Below are positions 18,041-26,821 of a stretch of 64,000 nucleotides of DNA, piece by piece (within the stretch, counting starts at the first letter, position 1; each line of letters begins with the position of its first letter). A program made the position numbers and the translations under genes. The stretch is from contig NZ_LDJM01000021.1 of assembly GCF_001431485.1 (NCBI RefSeq), positions 1 through 64,000 of the forward strand, given 5' to 3'. The notes under the pieces were generated by a model, which saw only the letters and a program-made list of their open reading frames with translations, did no database searches and was not told the origin of the DNA. Source of the stretch: Stenotrophomonas ginsengisoli (GTDB taxonomy: Bacteria; Pseudomonadota; Gammaproteobacteria; Xanthomonadales; Xanthomonadaceae).

Positions 18041-19014
18041 CAGCGCCGCCCCGCACCACGGCCGAGCAACAGCACCCCGGCCAGCACCAGCAAGGTGCCG
18101 ATGCTTTGCCACAGGCCCATCGGCTCGCCCAGCAGCCACACGCTGAGCACGATGGTGGAGACCGGGCCGAGCATGGAGACCTGGGCAGCCAGGGCCGGGC
18201 CGATGTGCTTGACCCCGATCATGATCGCCAGCACCGGCAGCACCGTGCACAGCGTGCCGTTGACCAGCGACAGGGTGTAGACCGGCGCAGCGAAACCGAG
18301 CAGGTCACCGGCCGGGCGGGTCAGCAGGTACTGGCCCACGCACAGCACACTGGCAATGCCGCTGGCATAGGCGGTCAGGCGCAGGGCACCGATGCGCGCC
18401 ACCACCTGGCCGCTGCCGAACAGGTAGATGGCATAGCTCAGTGCCCCGGCAAACACCAGGCCACTGCCGATCACGGTGGCGCGGCCGTCAAAAGCGATGT
18501 CATGGCCGAAGGCCAGCAACACCCCGCCGTAGCTCACCAGCAGCGCCAGCAACTGGCTGCGGCTGGGGCGCTGGCCCAGTACGACCAGGGCAATCAGCAT
18601 CACCAGGGTCGGGCTCAAATACAGGATCAGCCGCTCCAGGGTGGCGCTGATGTAGGCCAGGCCGAGGAAATCCAGATAGCTGGACAGGTAATAGCCACTG
18701 AAGCCCAGCCCGGCCACCTGCAGCCACTGCCGCCAGTCCAGACGCTGGTGGGAACGGCGCGTCGCCCACAGGCCCATCAACACAAAGAACGGAAACGCCA
18801 CCAGCATGCGCAAGGCCAGCAGCGACATCGCATCAATGCCGTGACGGTAGGCCAGCTTGACGATGATCGCCTTGCCCGAGGCCGCCACCGCCCCGATCGC
18901 CGCCAGGGCCAGGCCGGACAGGGCCAGACGGCGGGCCGTGGGGGCAGGATCAATACGCAGTGCGCGTGGAGGGACAGTACTCACATCGACAGGATCGGCC
19001 AGGACAACCGGCAT
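18040..19014 (-). CDS. DMT superfamily (EamA-type) permease
   Basis: A 324-residue inner-membrane protein with about ten hydrophobic segments forming two EamA repeats. Typical DMT motifs are seen: SGKAIIVKLAYRHGIDAMSLLALRMLVAFPFF in repeat 1 and ALAAQVSMLGPVSTIVLSVWLLGEPM...GTLLVLAGVLLL in repeat 2. The substrate cannot be inferred; the family exports amino acids or other metabolites. The start at 19014 gives a short N-terminal tail ahead of the first helix. It shares a TGATG junction with the ATL gene. Confidence 0.88.
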   Translation of the reverse strand: MPVVLADPVDVSTVPPRALRIDPAPTARRLALSGLALAAIGAVAASGKAIIVKLAYRHGIDAMSLLALRMLVAFPFFVLMGLWATRRSHQRLDWRQWLQVAGLGFSGYYLSSYLDFLGLAYISATLERLILYLSPTLVMLIALVVLGQRPSRSQLLALLVSYGGVLLAFGHDIAFDGRATVIGSGLVFAGALSYAIYLFGSGQVVARIGALRLTAYASGIASVLCVGQYLLTRPAGDLLGFAAPVYTLSLVNGTLCTVLPVLAIMIGVKHIGPALAAQVSMLGPVSTIVLSVWLLGEPMGLWQSIGTLLVLAGVLLLGRGAGRR

Positions 19015-19060
19015 TATCGGCCGCCTGCCCGGGTCCCGGGCAGGGGCCTGCCATACCTGC

Positions 19061-20416
19061 TTACTTGGCCAGCACCACTTCCTCGGCGGCGGTGGGATGG
19101 ATGGGCACGGTGCGCTGGAAATCGGCCCAGCGCGCGCCGCACTGCAGGGCCACGGCAAAGCCCTGCAGCATCTCGTCACTGCCCTCGCCCAGCAGGTGCA
19201 CGCCCACCACCCGTTGCTCCGGGCCGGTGCATACCACCTTGAACAGGTGGCGCTGCTGGCCACCGCCGGCGCCTTCTTCCAGCGAGCGGAAATTGGCCCG
19301 GTACACCTGCACCTGGCCAAAGCGCTCGCGTGCCGTGGCTTCGTCCAGGCCGACCTTGCCCAGCGGCGGGTGCGAGAACACCACACTGGGTACCAGTTCG
19401 GCATTGATCGCCGGGCCGGCCCCGGGGCCGAACAGCGCATCGGCCAGACGCCGCCCCTGGGCCACGGCCAACGGGGTCAGGGCCAGCTGGCCGCTGGCAT
19501 CGCCGACCGCCCAGATGCCTTTGGCACTGGTGGCCAGGCTGGCCGGGTCGGTGCGGATGAAACCACGCTCATCCAGCGCCACCCCGGCCTGCTCCAGGCC
19601 CAGGCCATCGGTGTTGGCGCGGCGCCCGGTGGCCGCCACCACGGTATCGAACAGGCCATCGGGCAGGCCGTCACCACGCAGCTGCAAGGCCCCCGGCTGG
19701 CCGTGCAGACCCTGCAGGCGGGCGCCGAAATGCAGCTGCACGCCGTGGGCGGCCATCGACGCGGCCAAGTGCTCGGCCAGCTCGTGGTCAAAGCCATCCA
19801 GCAGCCCCTTGCCGCGCACCAGCAGGTGTACCTGGCTGCCCAGCGCATTGAGCAGGCCGGCCAGCTCGACGGCGATATAACCACCACCGATGATCGCCAC
19901 CCGTTGCGGGCGCTGTTGCCAGGCGAACACATCATCGGAGGAGTGCAGCCACTGGCTGCCGGGAAACTGCGGCAGATGCGGCCGTGCACCGGGGGCAAGG
20001 ATGATCTGCGCCGCCTGCAACTGGCCGCCGTCATCGGTGGCGATGCGTCCCTCACCAAGCAGGCGCCCCCGCAAGGGCAGCACCTGCAGCCCGGGCAGGC
20101 CATCAAAAGTGCGTTGGTAACTGGCATGGATACGCGCGATATAGGCCTGCCGCGCGGCCACCAGCCGGCCCCAGTCCAGCGCCACCGTTTCAGGCAGGTC
20201 CAGCCCGAGGGCACGGGCACGCGGCAGGTGGCCGGCCAGCTGCGCTGCTTCCCACATCACCTTCTTCGGCACGCAACCGGCATTGACGCAGGTACCGCCG
20301 ATGGCGCCCGGCTCGAGCAGGGTCACCCTGGCCCCATGGCGGGCGGCGCGGATCGCGCTGGCCAGCCCGCCGGAACCACCGCCGATGACCACCAGATCGG
20401 TTTGTTGATCACTCAT
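19061..20416 (-). CDS. gor: Glutathione-disulfide reductase
   Basis: A 451-residue flavoprotein. It has an FAD-binding GGGSGGLASAIRAARHGA motif, redox-active disulfide GGTCVNAGCVPKK (Cys43, Cys48), an NADPH-binding domain with VAIIGGGYIAVELAG and the basic pocket RGKGLLDGFD, a second FAD motif GIWAVGDASGQLALTP, and the C-terminal catalytic VPIHPTAAEEVVL (His-Pro-Thr). The absence of an N-terminal lipoyl or mercury domain and the CVNAGC spacing favour glutathione reductase over dihydrolipoamide dehydrogenase. It reduces GSSG with NADPH in the cytosol. Start ATG at 20416. Confidence 0.93.
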   Translation of the reverse strand: MSDQQTDLVVIGGGSGGLASAIRAARHGARVTLLEPGAIGGTCVNAGCVPKKVMWEAAQLAGHLPRARALGLDLPETVALDWGRLVAARQAYIARIHASYQRTFDGLPGLQVLPLRGRLLGEGRIATDDGGQLQAAQIILAPGARPHLPQFPGSQWLHSSDDVFAWQQRPQRVAIIGGGYIAVELAGLLNALGSQVHLLVRGKGLLDGFDHELAEHLAASMAAHGVQLHFGARLQGLHGQPGALQLRGDGLPDGLFDTVVAATGRRANTDGLGLEQAGVALDERGFIRTDPASLATSAKGIWAVGDASGQLALTPLAVAQGRRLADALFGPGAGPAINAELVPSVVFSHPPLGKVGLDEATARERFGQVQVYRANFRSLEEGAGGGQQRHLFKVVCTGPEQRVVGVHLLGEGSDEMLQGFAVALQCGARWADFQRTVPIHPTAAEEVVLAK

Positions 20417-20607
20417 GCAAAACACTCCTGGCAACAAGGCAGGCGTGCCATGGCCCGGGGCGAGGCCAGATCACCGCGCGCAACCACCCGGGCACAGGCA
20501 ACACCTGCATGGGGCCAGCATGCCATGGCTGGCGTCAGCCACGCTGCATGCAGCTGCGGCCGGCACGGTGTTGCACGCACGCGCTACCGCTTTGGCCGCA
20601 CAACGCT

Positions 20608-21846
20608 TCAACGACGGCGCAAGGCGCTGACGCGGCCGTAGGTGGCCGCACGCCACAGCCATTCCACCGGCCCTTGTGTGAAACAGCGCAGCCAGCAGCG
20701 GGCCAGCAGCACCTGCACGGCGAACAGCGCCAGCACAAACAGCAGTTGCCCGCTGCGACCAAGCTGGCCGAAGTAGCCCAGGCCATAACCGTAAAACACC
20801 AGGGTGCAGACCAGCGACTGCCCCAGATAGGTGCTCAGGGCCATCTGCCCGGCCGGCTGCAGCCAACGCAGCCGGTGTTGCCAGCGCAGGCCCCAGGCCA
20901 GCCAGCCCAGGCCCATCAGGCTACCGCCGAGCAGCTTGAGCAGCTGGGCGTGGATATGCGTCATGCCCAGTTCCCACGGCGGGTTGTACGGCGAGCTGTG
21001 CCAGGCCCACAGGTTGAGCAGCAGGCCGGCCGGCCACGCCGCCCAGCGCAACCAGGCCCAGGTCCGGGCATGACCGGCCGGATCGGCCAGGGCCCCGGTG
21101 CCGACCAGCCCGGCACCGATCAGGAACAGGCCGAGCAGCTGCCCACCGATCACCAGCAGGTTCTGCAGGCTGGCGGCCACATCGGCCGCACGCTGCTGCA
21201 CCGCCTGCCAGTAACTGCCATGGCCATAGGCCTGGACCTGCGCCTGCACCTGGGCCTGGACCTGCTCGTGCACACTGCGCAGCACCTCGCTGTCCGGGTT
21301 GGCCGCGATCAGGCTCATCAGCAGCCCCATCAGCAGCAAGGCCATTGCCGCGCAGCCGATGCCCAGCGCGCCGGCCCAGCCCAGCCAGCGCCTGGGCAGG
21401 ACATCAAAGGCCGGCAACAGCAGGCCGAGCAAGGCATACATCAGCAGGATGTCACCGGACCACACCAGCACCCCGTGGAGCAGGCCGATAACCAGCAGGC
21501 AGGCCATGCGCCGCAGGTGGATCCGGGTGAAACCGGCCCCACGCGCGCGCAGACGCTGGCCCATCAGGGCAAAGCCGATGCCGAACAGCAGCGAGAACAG
21601 CGGGAAGAAGCTGCCCTGCACCACCACATAGATAAAGGTGTCGATCCAGCGGTCCCAGCCGGTCTGTTGTGGCTCGATCCCGGCACCGGACAGCCACAAC
21701 GGGCCATTGAAGCCCTCGATGTTCATCAACAGGATGCCCAGCAGGGCAAAGCCACGCACCGCATCCAGGCCAGGCAGACGATCGGTCTGCGGGCCGGCCG
21801 GCAATGGCGGCGACAACGGGGGAGGCAACGGCGGGCTGGAAGACAT
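20608..21846 (-). CDS. DUF418 family membrane protein
   Basis: A 412-residue polytopic inner-membrane protein. The DUF418 hallmark is at the start (DRLPGLDAVRGFALLGILLMNI), followed by about ten hydrophobic segments and the C-terminal region WLQPAGQMALSTYLGQSLVCTLVFYGYGLG. An odd feature is a short Gln/Ala/Val repeat (EQVQAQVQAQVQAYGHGSY) in a loop near the middle. Start ATG at 21846; the N-terminal tail is Pro-rich. The family function is not established. Flanked by gor and slyD on the same strand with separate gaps. Confidence 0.88.
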   Translation of the reverse strand: MSSSPPLPPPLSPPLPAGPQTDRLPGLDAVRGFALLGILLMNIEGFNGPLWLSGAGIEPQQTGWDRWIDTFIYVVVQGSFFPLFSLLFGIGFALMGQRLRARGAGFTRIHLRRMACLLVIGLLHGVLVWSGDILLMYALLGLLLPAFDVLPRRWLGWAGALGIGCAAMALLLMGLLMSLIAANPDSEVLRSVHEQVQAQVQAQVQAYGHGSYWQAVQQRAADVAASLQNLLVIGGQLLGLFLIGAGLVGTGALADPAGHARTWAWLRWAAWPAGLLLNLWAWHSSPYNPPWELGMTHIHAQLLKLLGGSLMGLGWLAWGLRWQHRLRWLQPAGQMALSTYLGQSLVCTLVFYGYGLGYFGQLGRSGQLLFVLALFAVQVLLARCWLRCFTQGPVEWLWRAATYGRVSALRRR

Positions 21847-21883
21847 CGGGGCACTGGCTCCTTTTGGGGCGATCCATACGCAA

Positions 21884-21905
21884 ACGACCCGCCGGAGCGG
21901 GTCGT
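21884..21905 (-). terminator. Hairpin after slyD
   Basis: ACGACCCGC - CGGA - GCGGGTCGT, a perfect 9-bp stem 48 nt downstream of the slyD stop. The T-tract is poor (GTTTGCG). Confidence 0.5.
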
Positions 21906-21953
21906 CTGCATCATGCACTCAAACCACCACAAACGGCGGTCTGTACATGCTCA

Positions 21954-22436
21954 TCAGTGCTGGTGGCCGCCGGCACCGTGCACGTGGCCGTGCGCGATTT
22001 CTTCTTCGCTGGCCTCGCGCACTTCCACGATCTCCACGTCGAAGTGCAGGTCCTTGCCGGCCATCGGGTGGTTCAGGTCGACGTCGACCACGCTCATGCC
22101 GACCTTGACTACGGTCACGGCGCGCGGGCCGAAGTTGGTCTGCAGCACGACCTGCTGGCCAGCGGCGACCTTGGCGGTGCCGAAATGCTTCTTCGGCACG
22201 CGCTGGGTCAGGCCCTCACGGCGTTCGCCGTAGGCTTCGGCCGCCGGCACGTCGGCGCTGATCGACTCACCAGCTTCCTTGTCCATCATGGCCTTTTCCA
22301 GGCCCGGGATGATGTTGTTGTGGCCGATCAGGATCGCCATCGGCTCGCCGCGGTCCTTGGACGACTCGATCGGCTCCTGGCCGACTTCGGACACGGTGTA
22401 GTGGAAGCGGACAACGCGGTCTTTTTCGATCTTCAT
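21954..22436 (-). CDS. slyD: FKBP-type peptidyl-prolyl isomerase, SlyD-like
   Basis: A 160-residue SlyD-type isomerase and chaperone. The FKBP half (MKIEKDRVVRFHYTV, GHNNIIPGLEKAMMDKEAGE) is interrupted by the insert-in-flap domain (AAEAYGERREGLTQRVPKKHFG...VDLNHPMAGKDLHFDVEIVEV). The C-terminus is a short His-rich metal-binding tail (HGHVHGAGGHQH), which in SlyD binds nickel and other metals. It catalyses proline isomerisation in the cytosol. Divergent from the first NlpC/P60 gene, with a 109-nt shared upstream region. Confidence 0.95.
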   Translation of the reverse strand: MKIEKDRVVRFHYTVSEVGQEPIESSKDRGEPMAILIGHNNIIPGLEKAMMDKEAGESISADVPAAEAYGERREGLTQRVPKKHFGTAKVAAGQQVVLQTNFGPRAVTVVKVGMSVVDVDLNHPMAGKDLHFDVEIVEVREASEEEIAHGHVHGAGGHQH

Positions 22437-22545
22437 GACAAAACTCGGGTTGGGCTGCTGGGCAGCCGGTAAGCGCGGCTTGATCTGCCGCCGGGGTTGC
22501 CGACATCATGACCGGCAACGACAGGGCAACCATTATCCGGACTCC

Positions 22546-23061
22546 ATGCCTTACATGCCAGTTTCCGCCCGACTCGCCTGCACCACCCTGCTCGCACTGG
22601 GCCTGGTGGCCTGCAGCAGCCGCCCGCCGGTGGCCGACCGCCCCAGCGCCGGCCCCGCCGCGCAACCGGTGCGGGGCGGTGATCCCTTCCAGGCCACCTC
22701 GGTCACCATCCGCGCCCTGGGCCTGGTCGGCACCCCCTACCGCTACGGCGGCAACACCCCGGACAGTGGCTTTGACTGCTCCGGCCTGGTCACCTATGTG
22801 TTTGCCGACATGCTCGACCTGCGCCTGCCGCGCACCTCGCGCGAGCTGGCCCGGGTGCAGGGGCCGAAGATCGCCCCGGAGCGCCTGAGCAGTGGCGACC
22901 TGGTGTTCTTCGGCAGCGGCGCCGATGTCTGGCATGTGGGCATCTATGTCGGTGAAGGGCGTTTTGTGCACGCGCCCAGCAGCGGCGGCACGGTGCGCCT
23001 GGACGCCTTGAGCAACCCGTATTGGCAACGCCATTACAGCGGCGCAAAGCGGGTTTTGTGA
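22546..23061 (+). CDS. NlpC/P60 family peptidoglycan endopeptidase, lipoprotein
   Basis: A 171-residue lipoprotein (lipobox LGLVAC) with a C-terminal NlpC/P60 domain. Catalytic Cys is in GFDCSGLVTYVF, His in DVWHVGIYVGEG, and the third polar residue is likely His in FVHAPSSGG. The preceding GTPYRYGGNTPDSG segment is the family signature. The family cuts D-Glu-meso-DAP bonds in peptidoglycan stems. Start at ATG 22546; ATG 22555 is also possible. A second NlpC/P60 gene follows 98 nt downstream. Confidence 0.92.
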   Translation: MPYMPVSARLACTTLLALGLVACSSRPPVADRPSAGPAAQPVRGGDPFQATSVTIRALGLVGTPYRYGGNTPDSGFDCSGLVTYVFADMLDLRLPRTSRELARVQGPKIAPERLSSGDLVFFGSGADVWHVGIYVGEGRFVHAPSSGGTVRLDALSNPYWQRHYSGAKRVL

Positions 23062-23159
23062 CGAGCTCGTCAACTTTTAACCATTTTTTAACGAAAAACC
23101 TACGTTTCCCATCAAAAAGTGCGGCACTATCGGCCTCAATCTTTTTTTGTGACCGCCGC

Positions 23160-23915
23160 GTGACGACTGAACGACTGCCCCAAGCAGCGCCAAAGCGCTC
23201 CCCGCTGCGCCTGACCGCCCTGCTCACACTGACGCTGGCTGCACTGCCCGCCCTGGCCCAGGCCACCCCACAAAACGATACCGCCACCACCCCGGCTGCC
23301 GAAGCTGCGCCGGCACCGGCCTTGCCGGCCAGCCCGGTCAGCGGCGCCCGCGCCCGCGCCGATGCCGCCGCCACCGCCACCCTGGCCGCCCTGTTGCCGC
23401 ATCTGGCCGCCAGCGACACCATCCCGTTGATGGACCGCTCGGCCATGTTTGCCGGCGACCTGGGCCGCCTGATGGCCGCCTACGATGCCGGCCAGGGCGC
23501 CCCGCTGGGCGCCGAGGGCGAGGCCGGCAACAGCAAGAGCCAGTCCCTGCTCAGCCGCGCCATGTCCCTGCTCGGCACCCCCTACCGTTGGGGTGGCAGC
23601 AGCCCGGAAGGCGGTTTTGACTGCTCCGGCCTGGTCAGCTACGTGTTCCGTACCGCCCTGGGCATCGAACTGCCGCGCGTCTCGCGTGAAATGGCCAGCA
23701 TCACCAATGGCCAGGCGATCGAGCGCAGCGCCCTGAGCGTGGGCGACCTGGTGTTCTTCGGCCGCAACGGCAAGCGCGTGGACCATGTCGGCATCTATGT
23801 CGGCGAGGGCCGCTTCCTGCATGCCCCCAGCCGCGGCAAGGATGTGCGGGTGGACACCCTGGCCAGCGGTTACTGGAGCGGCAAGTTCCTGTCCGCGCGC
23901 CGGGTCGAGATGTAA
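23160..23915 (+). CDS. Secreted NlpC/P60 family endopeptidase with N-terminal extension
   Basis: A 251-residue protein. The start is taken as GTG 23160 because the in-frame ATG at 23022 lies inside the preceding gene and the intervening residues are not signal-like; from the GTG a good signal peptide follows (LRLTALLTLTLAALPALAQA). There is then a roughly 90-residue Ala/Pro-rich linker and helical region before the NlpC/P60 domain: GTPYRWGGSSPEGGFDCSGLVSYVF (Cys), VDHVGIYVGEG (His), FLHAPSRGK. Its domain closely resembles the upstream gene, suggesting tandem duplication with a changed N-terminus. Confidence 0.9.
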   Translation: MTTERLPQAAPKRSPLRLTALLTLTLAALPALAQATPQNDTATTPAAEAAPAPALPASPVSGARARADAAATATLAALLPHLAASDTIPLMDRSAMFAGDLGRLMAAYDAGQGAPLGAEGEAGNSKSQSLLSRAMSLLGTPYRWGGSSPEGGFDCSGLVSYVFRTALGIELPRVSREMASITNGQAIERSALSVGDLVFFGRNGKRVDHVGIYVGEGRFLHAPSRGKDVRVDTLASGYWSGKFLSARRVEM

Positions 23916-23941
23916 GCATCACGCCCCCGTCAACATCCTGA

Positions 23942-23967
23942 AAATGGCCGCGCTTGCGCGGCCTTTT
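23942..23967 (+). terminator. Terminator after the second NlpC/P60 gene
   Basis: GGCCGCGC - TT - GCGCGGCC preceded by A residues and followed by TTTTCATT, 26 nt past the stop. Confidence 0.85.
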
Positions 23968-24076
23968 CATTGGCGTATGGTGATACCCGTCACGCTTTGA
24001 CTGCTGCACACGGTCACAGGCCCGCAGCCACGGCGTGCGGGTCCTGGCTACCGGCAATGGCAAGGGGGGGAGCAAG

Positions 24077-25441
24077 ATGGCTGCAATCGTGCAGGACGCA
24101 CCGCATTGCCTGATCTGGTTCGGGCAATGCCCCGAACACATTCGGCAACTGCTGGCCGCCGATGGCTGGTCCCTGCGCGAACAGCCACCCGAATTACCGG
24201 TATCCCTGTCCCTGCGCGGCCACGGCATGGTCGCCCTGTTGTTTGACCTGTGCAGCATGGCCACCAGCCAGCTGCCGGCCCTGCTCCACAGCCTGGCCGT
24301 CAGTGCCCAGCTGCCCCGGCTGTGCGTGCTGCCCGAAGGGCCACCTTCCAGCCACCGGCAATGGGTCCCCCTGAGCCGGCAATGCGACAGGGTCCTACAG
24401 GGGCCACTGCAGGAACAGCAGCTCAGCGATGCCCTGCTGTCATTGCGCGGGGCCGGCCTGCCCGCCAATCCGGCCCCGTTGGACAAGCTGCTCGGCCAGA
24501 GCCCGGCGATGCTGCTGACCCGCACCACGGTGCGCAAGTTCGCACCGGTCGAGCTGCCGGTGTTGATCACCGGGCAGACCGGTACCGGCAAGGAACTGGC
24601 TGCCCACGCCCTGCACCAGCTCAGCCCGCGCGCGCAGCAGCCGATGCTGGCCATCAACTGCGGGGCCATCCCGGCGGCATTGATCCAGTCCGAACTGTTC
24701 GGCCACGAGCGTGGCGCCTTCACCGGTGCCCTTACCCGCCGCCTGGGCCTGTTCGAACACGCCGACGGCGGCACCGTGTTCCTGGACGAGGTCGGCGACC
24801 TGCCCGCCGATGCCCAGACGGCCCTGTTGCGCGTGCTGCAGCAGGGCACCCTGGAGCGCGTGGGCAGCCATACCCCGGTCAAGGTCAACGTGCGCGTGCT
24901 GGCCGCCACCCATGTCGAGCTGGAGCAGGCCGTGGCCACCGGCCGCTTCCGCAATGACCTGTATTACCGCCTGAACGTGTTGCGCCTGCACATGCCGCCG
25001 CTGGCGGCACGCGGCAATGACATTGCCCTGCTCGCCGGCCATGCGCTGGAGCAGTTCCGCCAGCGCCATGGCTGCCGTGCCCGCGGTTTCAGCCCGGCCT
25101 GCCTGGCGGCCATGGCGCACTGGCCGTGGCCGGGCAATGTGCGCGAGCTGATCAACCGCATCCAGCGCGCGGCAGTGACCTGCGAGCATGAGTTGATCCA
25201 GCCGCAGGACATGGAGCTGGCCGCACCAGGCAGCCCGGATGCGGCCAGCGAAGGCCCGCTGGGCAATGCGCGCCGCCAGGCCGAACGCCAGGCGCTGCTG
25301 CACTGCCTGCAGGAGCATCAGTTCAACATCAGTGCGGCGGCCCGGGCGATGGGCCTGTCGCGGGTGACGATCTACCGCCTGTGCCGCCGCCATGGGATCG
25401 AACGGCAACCGGCAACCGGCGCGCTGGATCAGAACGCGTAG
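24077..25441 (+). CDS. Sigma-54-dependent enhancer-binding transcriptional activator
   Basis: A 454-residue bacterial enhancer-binding protein starting at ATG 24077 (preceded by GGGGGGAG). Residues 1-130 form a degenerate receiver-like domain with an Asp at the usual site (LLFDL, Asp57). The AAA+ domain has Walker A GQTGTGKE (165-172), the sigma-54-contacting GAFTGA loop (213-218) and Walker B VFLDE (234-238). The arginine-finger region GRFRNDLYYRLNVL follows. A Fis-type helix-turn-helix ends the protein (LQEHQFNISAAARAMGLSRVTIYRLCRRHGI). It converges on the Fap-type operon, overlapping its last gene by 13 nt, and is the best candidate activator of the sigma-54 promoter at 31150-31165. Confidence 0.93.
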   Translation: MAAIVQDAPHCLIWFGQCPEHIRQLLAADGWSLREQPPELPVSLSLRGHGMVALLFDLCSMATSQLPALLHSLAVSAQLPRLCVLPEGPPSSHRQWVPLSRQCDRVLQGPLQEQQLSDALLSLRGAGLPANPAPLDKLLGQSPAMLLTRTTVRKFAPVELPVLITGQTGTGKELAAHALHQLSPRAQQPMLAINCGAIPAALIQSELFGHERGAFTGALTRRLGLFEHADGGTVFLDEVGDLPADAQTALLRVLQQGTLERVGSHTPVKVNVRVLAATHVELEQAVATGRFRNDLYYRLNVLRLHMPPLAARGNDIALLAGHALEQFRQRHGCRARGFSPACLAAMAHWPWPGNVRELINRIQRAAVTCEHELIQPQDMELAAPGSPDAASEGPLGNARRQAERQALLHCLQEHQFNISAAARAMGLSRVTIYRLCRRHGIERQPATGALDQNA

Positions 25442-26775
25442 GGCAGCTTGAAGGACAGGCTGAAGTCCGGCGCATCCGGGCTCAGGCCGACGCCCAACTG
25501 GGTCACCACGGTGGCATGACGGTTGATCGCATAGGTCATGCCCAGGTTCAGGGTGCCGGCATTGCCGTCACTGCCGATCACCTTGGTCCATTCCCCGCCA
25601 CGGTAGCGGGTCCTGGCCCGCGCACTGAAACGCCCCGAATAGGACAGGCTCAGGCTGGTGCGCTCGTTGAAGGCAAAGGCCAGACCGGCACCGGCATAGA
25701 ACACGTTGCCCAGCTTCACATCACCGGGATTGACCGTGTCCGGGTTCGAATCCAGGTCATCAAAGCTGCCCTGCTGGGAGTAGATGTAACCGAAGTTGGC
25801 AAACAGGATCGCCGGGTCGGCGGTCTTGACCATCGACACGCCCAGGTTGGCCTGCCAGACCCCGTTGCCGGTGGGCTGCTCGCCCGGCACGGCAAAGCGG
25901 ATGAAATCATCGTCATCGCGCTCTATCACCCGCCAGTCCACCCCGTAGGGCTCACGTCCGGTCGGCGCGGTGATGCCGGCGGTGAGCACGGTTTCCGGCC
26001 AGCGCGCCCGCTCGGACAACAGCTTGAAGTTGGCGCTCACGCTCGCATCGCCCAGGCCGCCGCCACTGGAGGTCTGCTGGGCAATGGCCGCTGCCGAGCC
26101 GCCGGCACCGCCCTTCTGGTATACCGTCTTGCGCTCGATCCACGGCACCTCGGCGCTCAGGGTCAAGCGCGGGGTCACCCCCCAGCGTGTGGCCAGGCTC
26201 AGGGTGGCGGTGTCCGATTCGACATTCTCGATGCCGATGTTGCCCAGGAAGATCGCATCCAGGGCCAGAAAACCATTCAGGGTGAGCTGCTTGCGGTCAT
26301 ACCGGGTGTAGGCCAGCCCGGCCTCCACGCTCAGGCGCCGGTTGAACAGCGCCGCCTGCTGCTGCTTGACGTCATCGACGCTGCGCAGGCTCTGGCTGCG
26401 CGCCTGCTCGGCCTCGGCCGCGGTCCCGGCCTGGCTGGCCAGTTCGGCCCCGTTGGCCGCGCTGGCCGGCGCCGGTGGGGCCGCTGCGGGGACTGCTGCT
26501 GGTGCTGCCGCACTGGTTGCCGGCAATGCGGCAGCGCGCCCGCCCAGGCGCGACTGCAGTGCCTGGACCTGCATGTCCAGTTCGCGCAGGCGGCGTACTT
26601 CCTGCGCATAACTGGCCTTGAGCGCCTCCAGTTGTGCGACCAGGGCCTGCACCTGGTCCTCGTTGCCCGCTTCGTCCTGCCCGGTCATTGCCGCTGTGCC
26701 CTGCCCGTCCTGGGCCATCGCCCGGTTGGCAAGCAAACCCAGACTGACCAGCGCCGCCATCGCCAGTGGTTTCAT
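25429..26775 (-). CDS. fapF: FapF-like outer-membrane amyloid exporter
   Basis: A 448-residue outer-membrane protein, last gene of the amyloid operon. Signal peptide (MKPLAMAALVSLGLLANRAMA), then a coiled coil of about residues 38-76 (QVQALVAQLEALKASYAQEV and onward), an Ala/Pro-rich linker (about 83-110), and a beta-barrel from about residue 140 to the end, with alternating strands and a terminal Phe (LSFKLPYAF). Coiled coil plus barrel is the FapF architecture of the trimeric pore that secretes Fap amyloid subunits. Start ATG has AGAGG 8 nt upstream. Its stop overlaps the convergent regulator gene. A generic transporter annotation is the alternative, but operon position favours FapF. Confidence 0.8.
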   Translation of the reverse strand: MKPLAMAALVSLGLLANRAMAQDGQGTAAMTGQDEAGNEDQVQALVAQLEALKASYAQEVRRLRELDMQVQALQSRLGGRAAALPATSAAAPAAVPAAAPPAPASAANGAELASQAGTAAEAEQARSQSLRSVDDVKQQQAALFNRRLSVEAGLAYTRYDRKQLTLNGFLALDAIFLGNIGIENVESDTATLSLATRWGVTPRLTLSAEVPWIERKTVYQKGGAGGSAAAIAQQTSSGGGLGDASVSANFKLLSERARWPETVLTAGITAPTGREPYGVDWRVIERDDDDFIRFAVPGEQPTGNGVWQANLGVSMVKTADPAILFANFGYIYSQQGSFDDLDSNPDTVNPGDVKLGNVFYAGAGLAFAFNERTSLSLSYSGRFSARARTRYRGGEWTKVIGSDGNAGTLNLGMTYAINRHATVVTQLGVGLSPDAPDFSLSFKLPYAF

Positions 26776-26821
26776 GATTGATGCCTCTTGTCTGCCGGAC
26801 CCGGATCAAGCGCCTGCGCGC

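Noticed and set aside
23022..23159. Upstream extension of the second NlpC/P60 gene to ATG 23022
   Set aside because: It overlaps the preceding gene and puts 46 non-signal residues before a good signal peptide. GTG 23160 is more plausible.
25429..26775. Reading the last amyloid-operon gene as an unrelated generic transporter
   Set aside because: Coiled coil plus terminal barrel and the position after the C39 peptidase fit FapF better; no inner-membrane helices are present.
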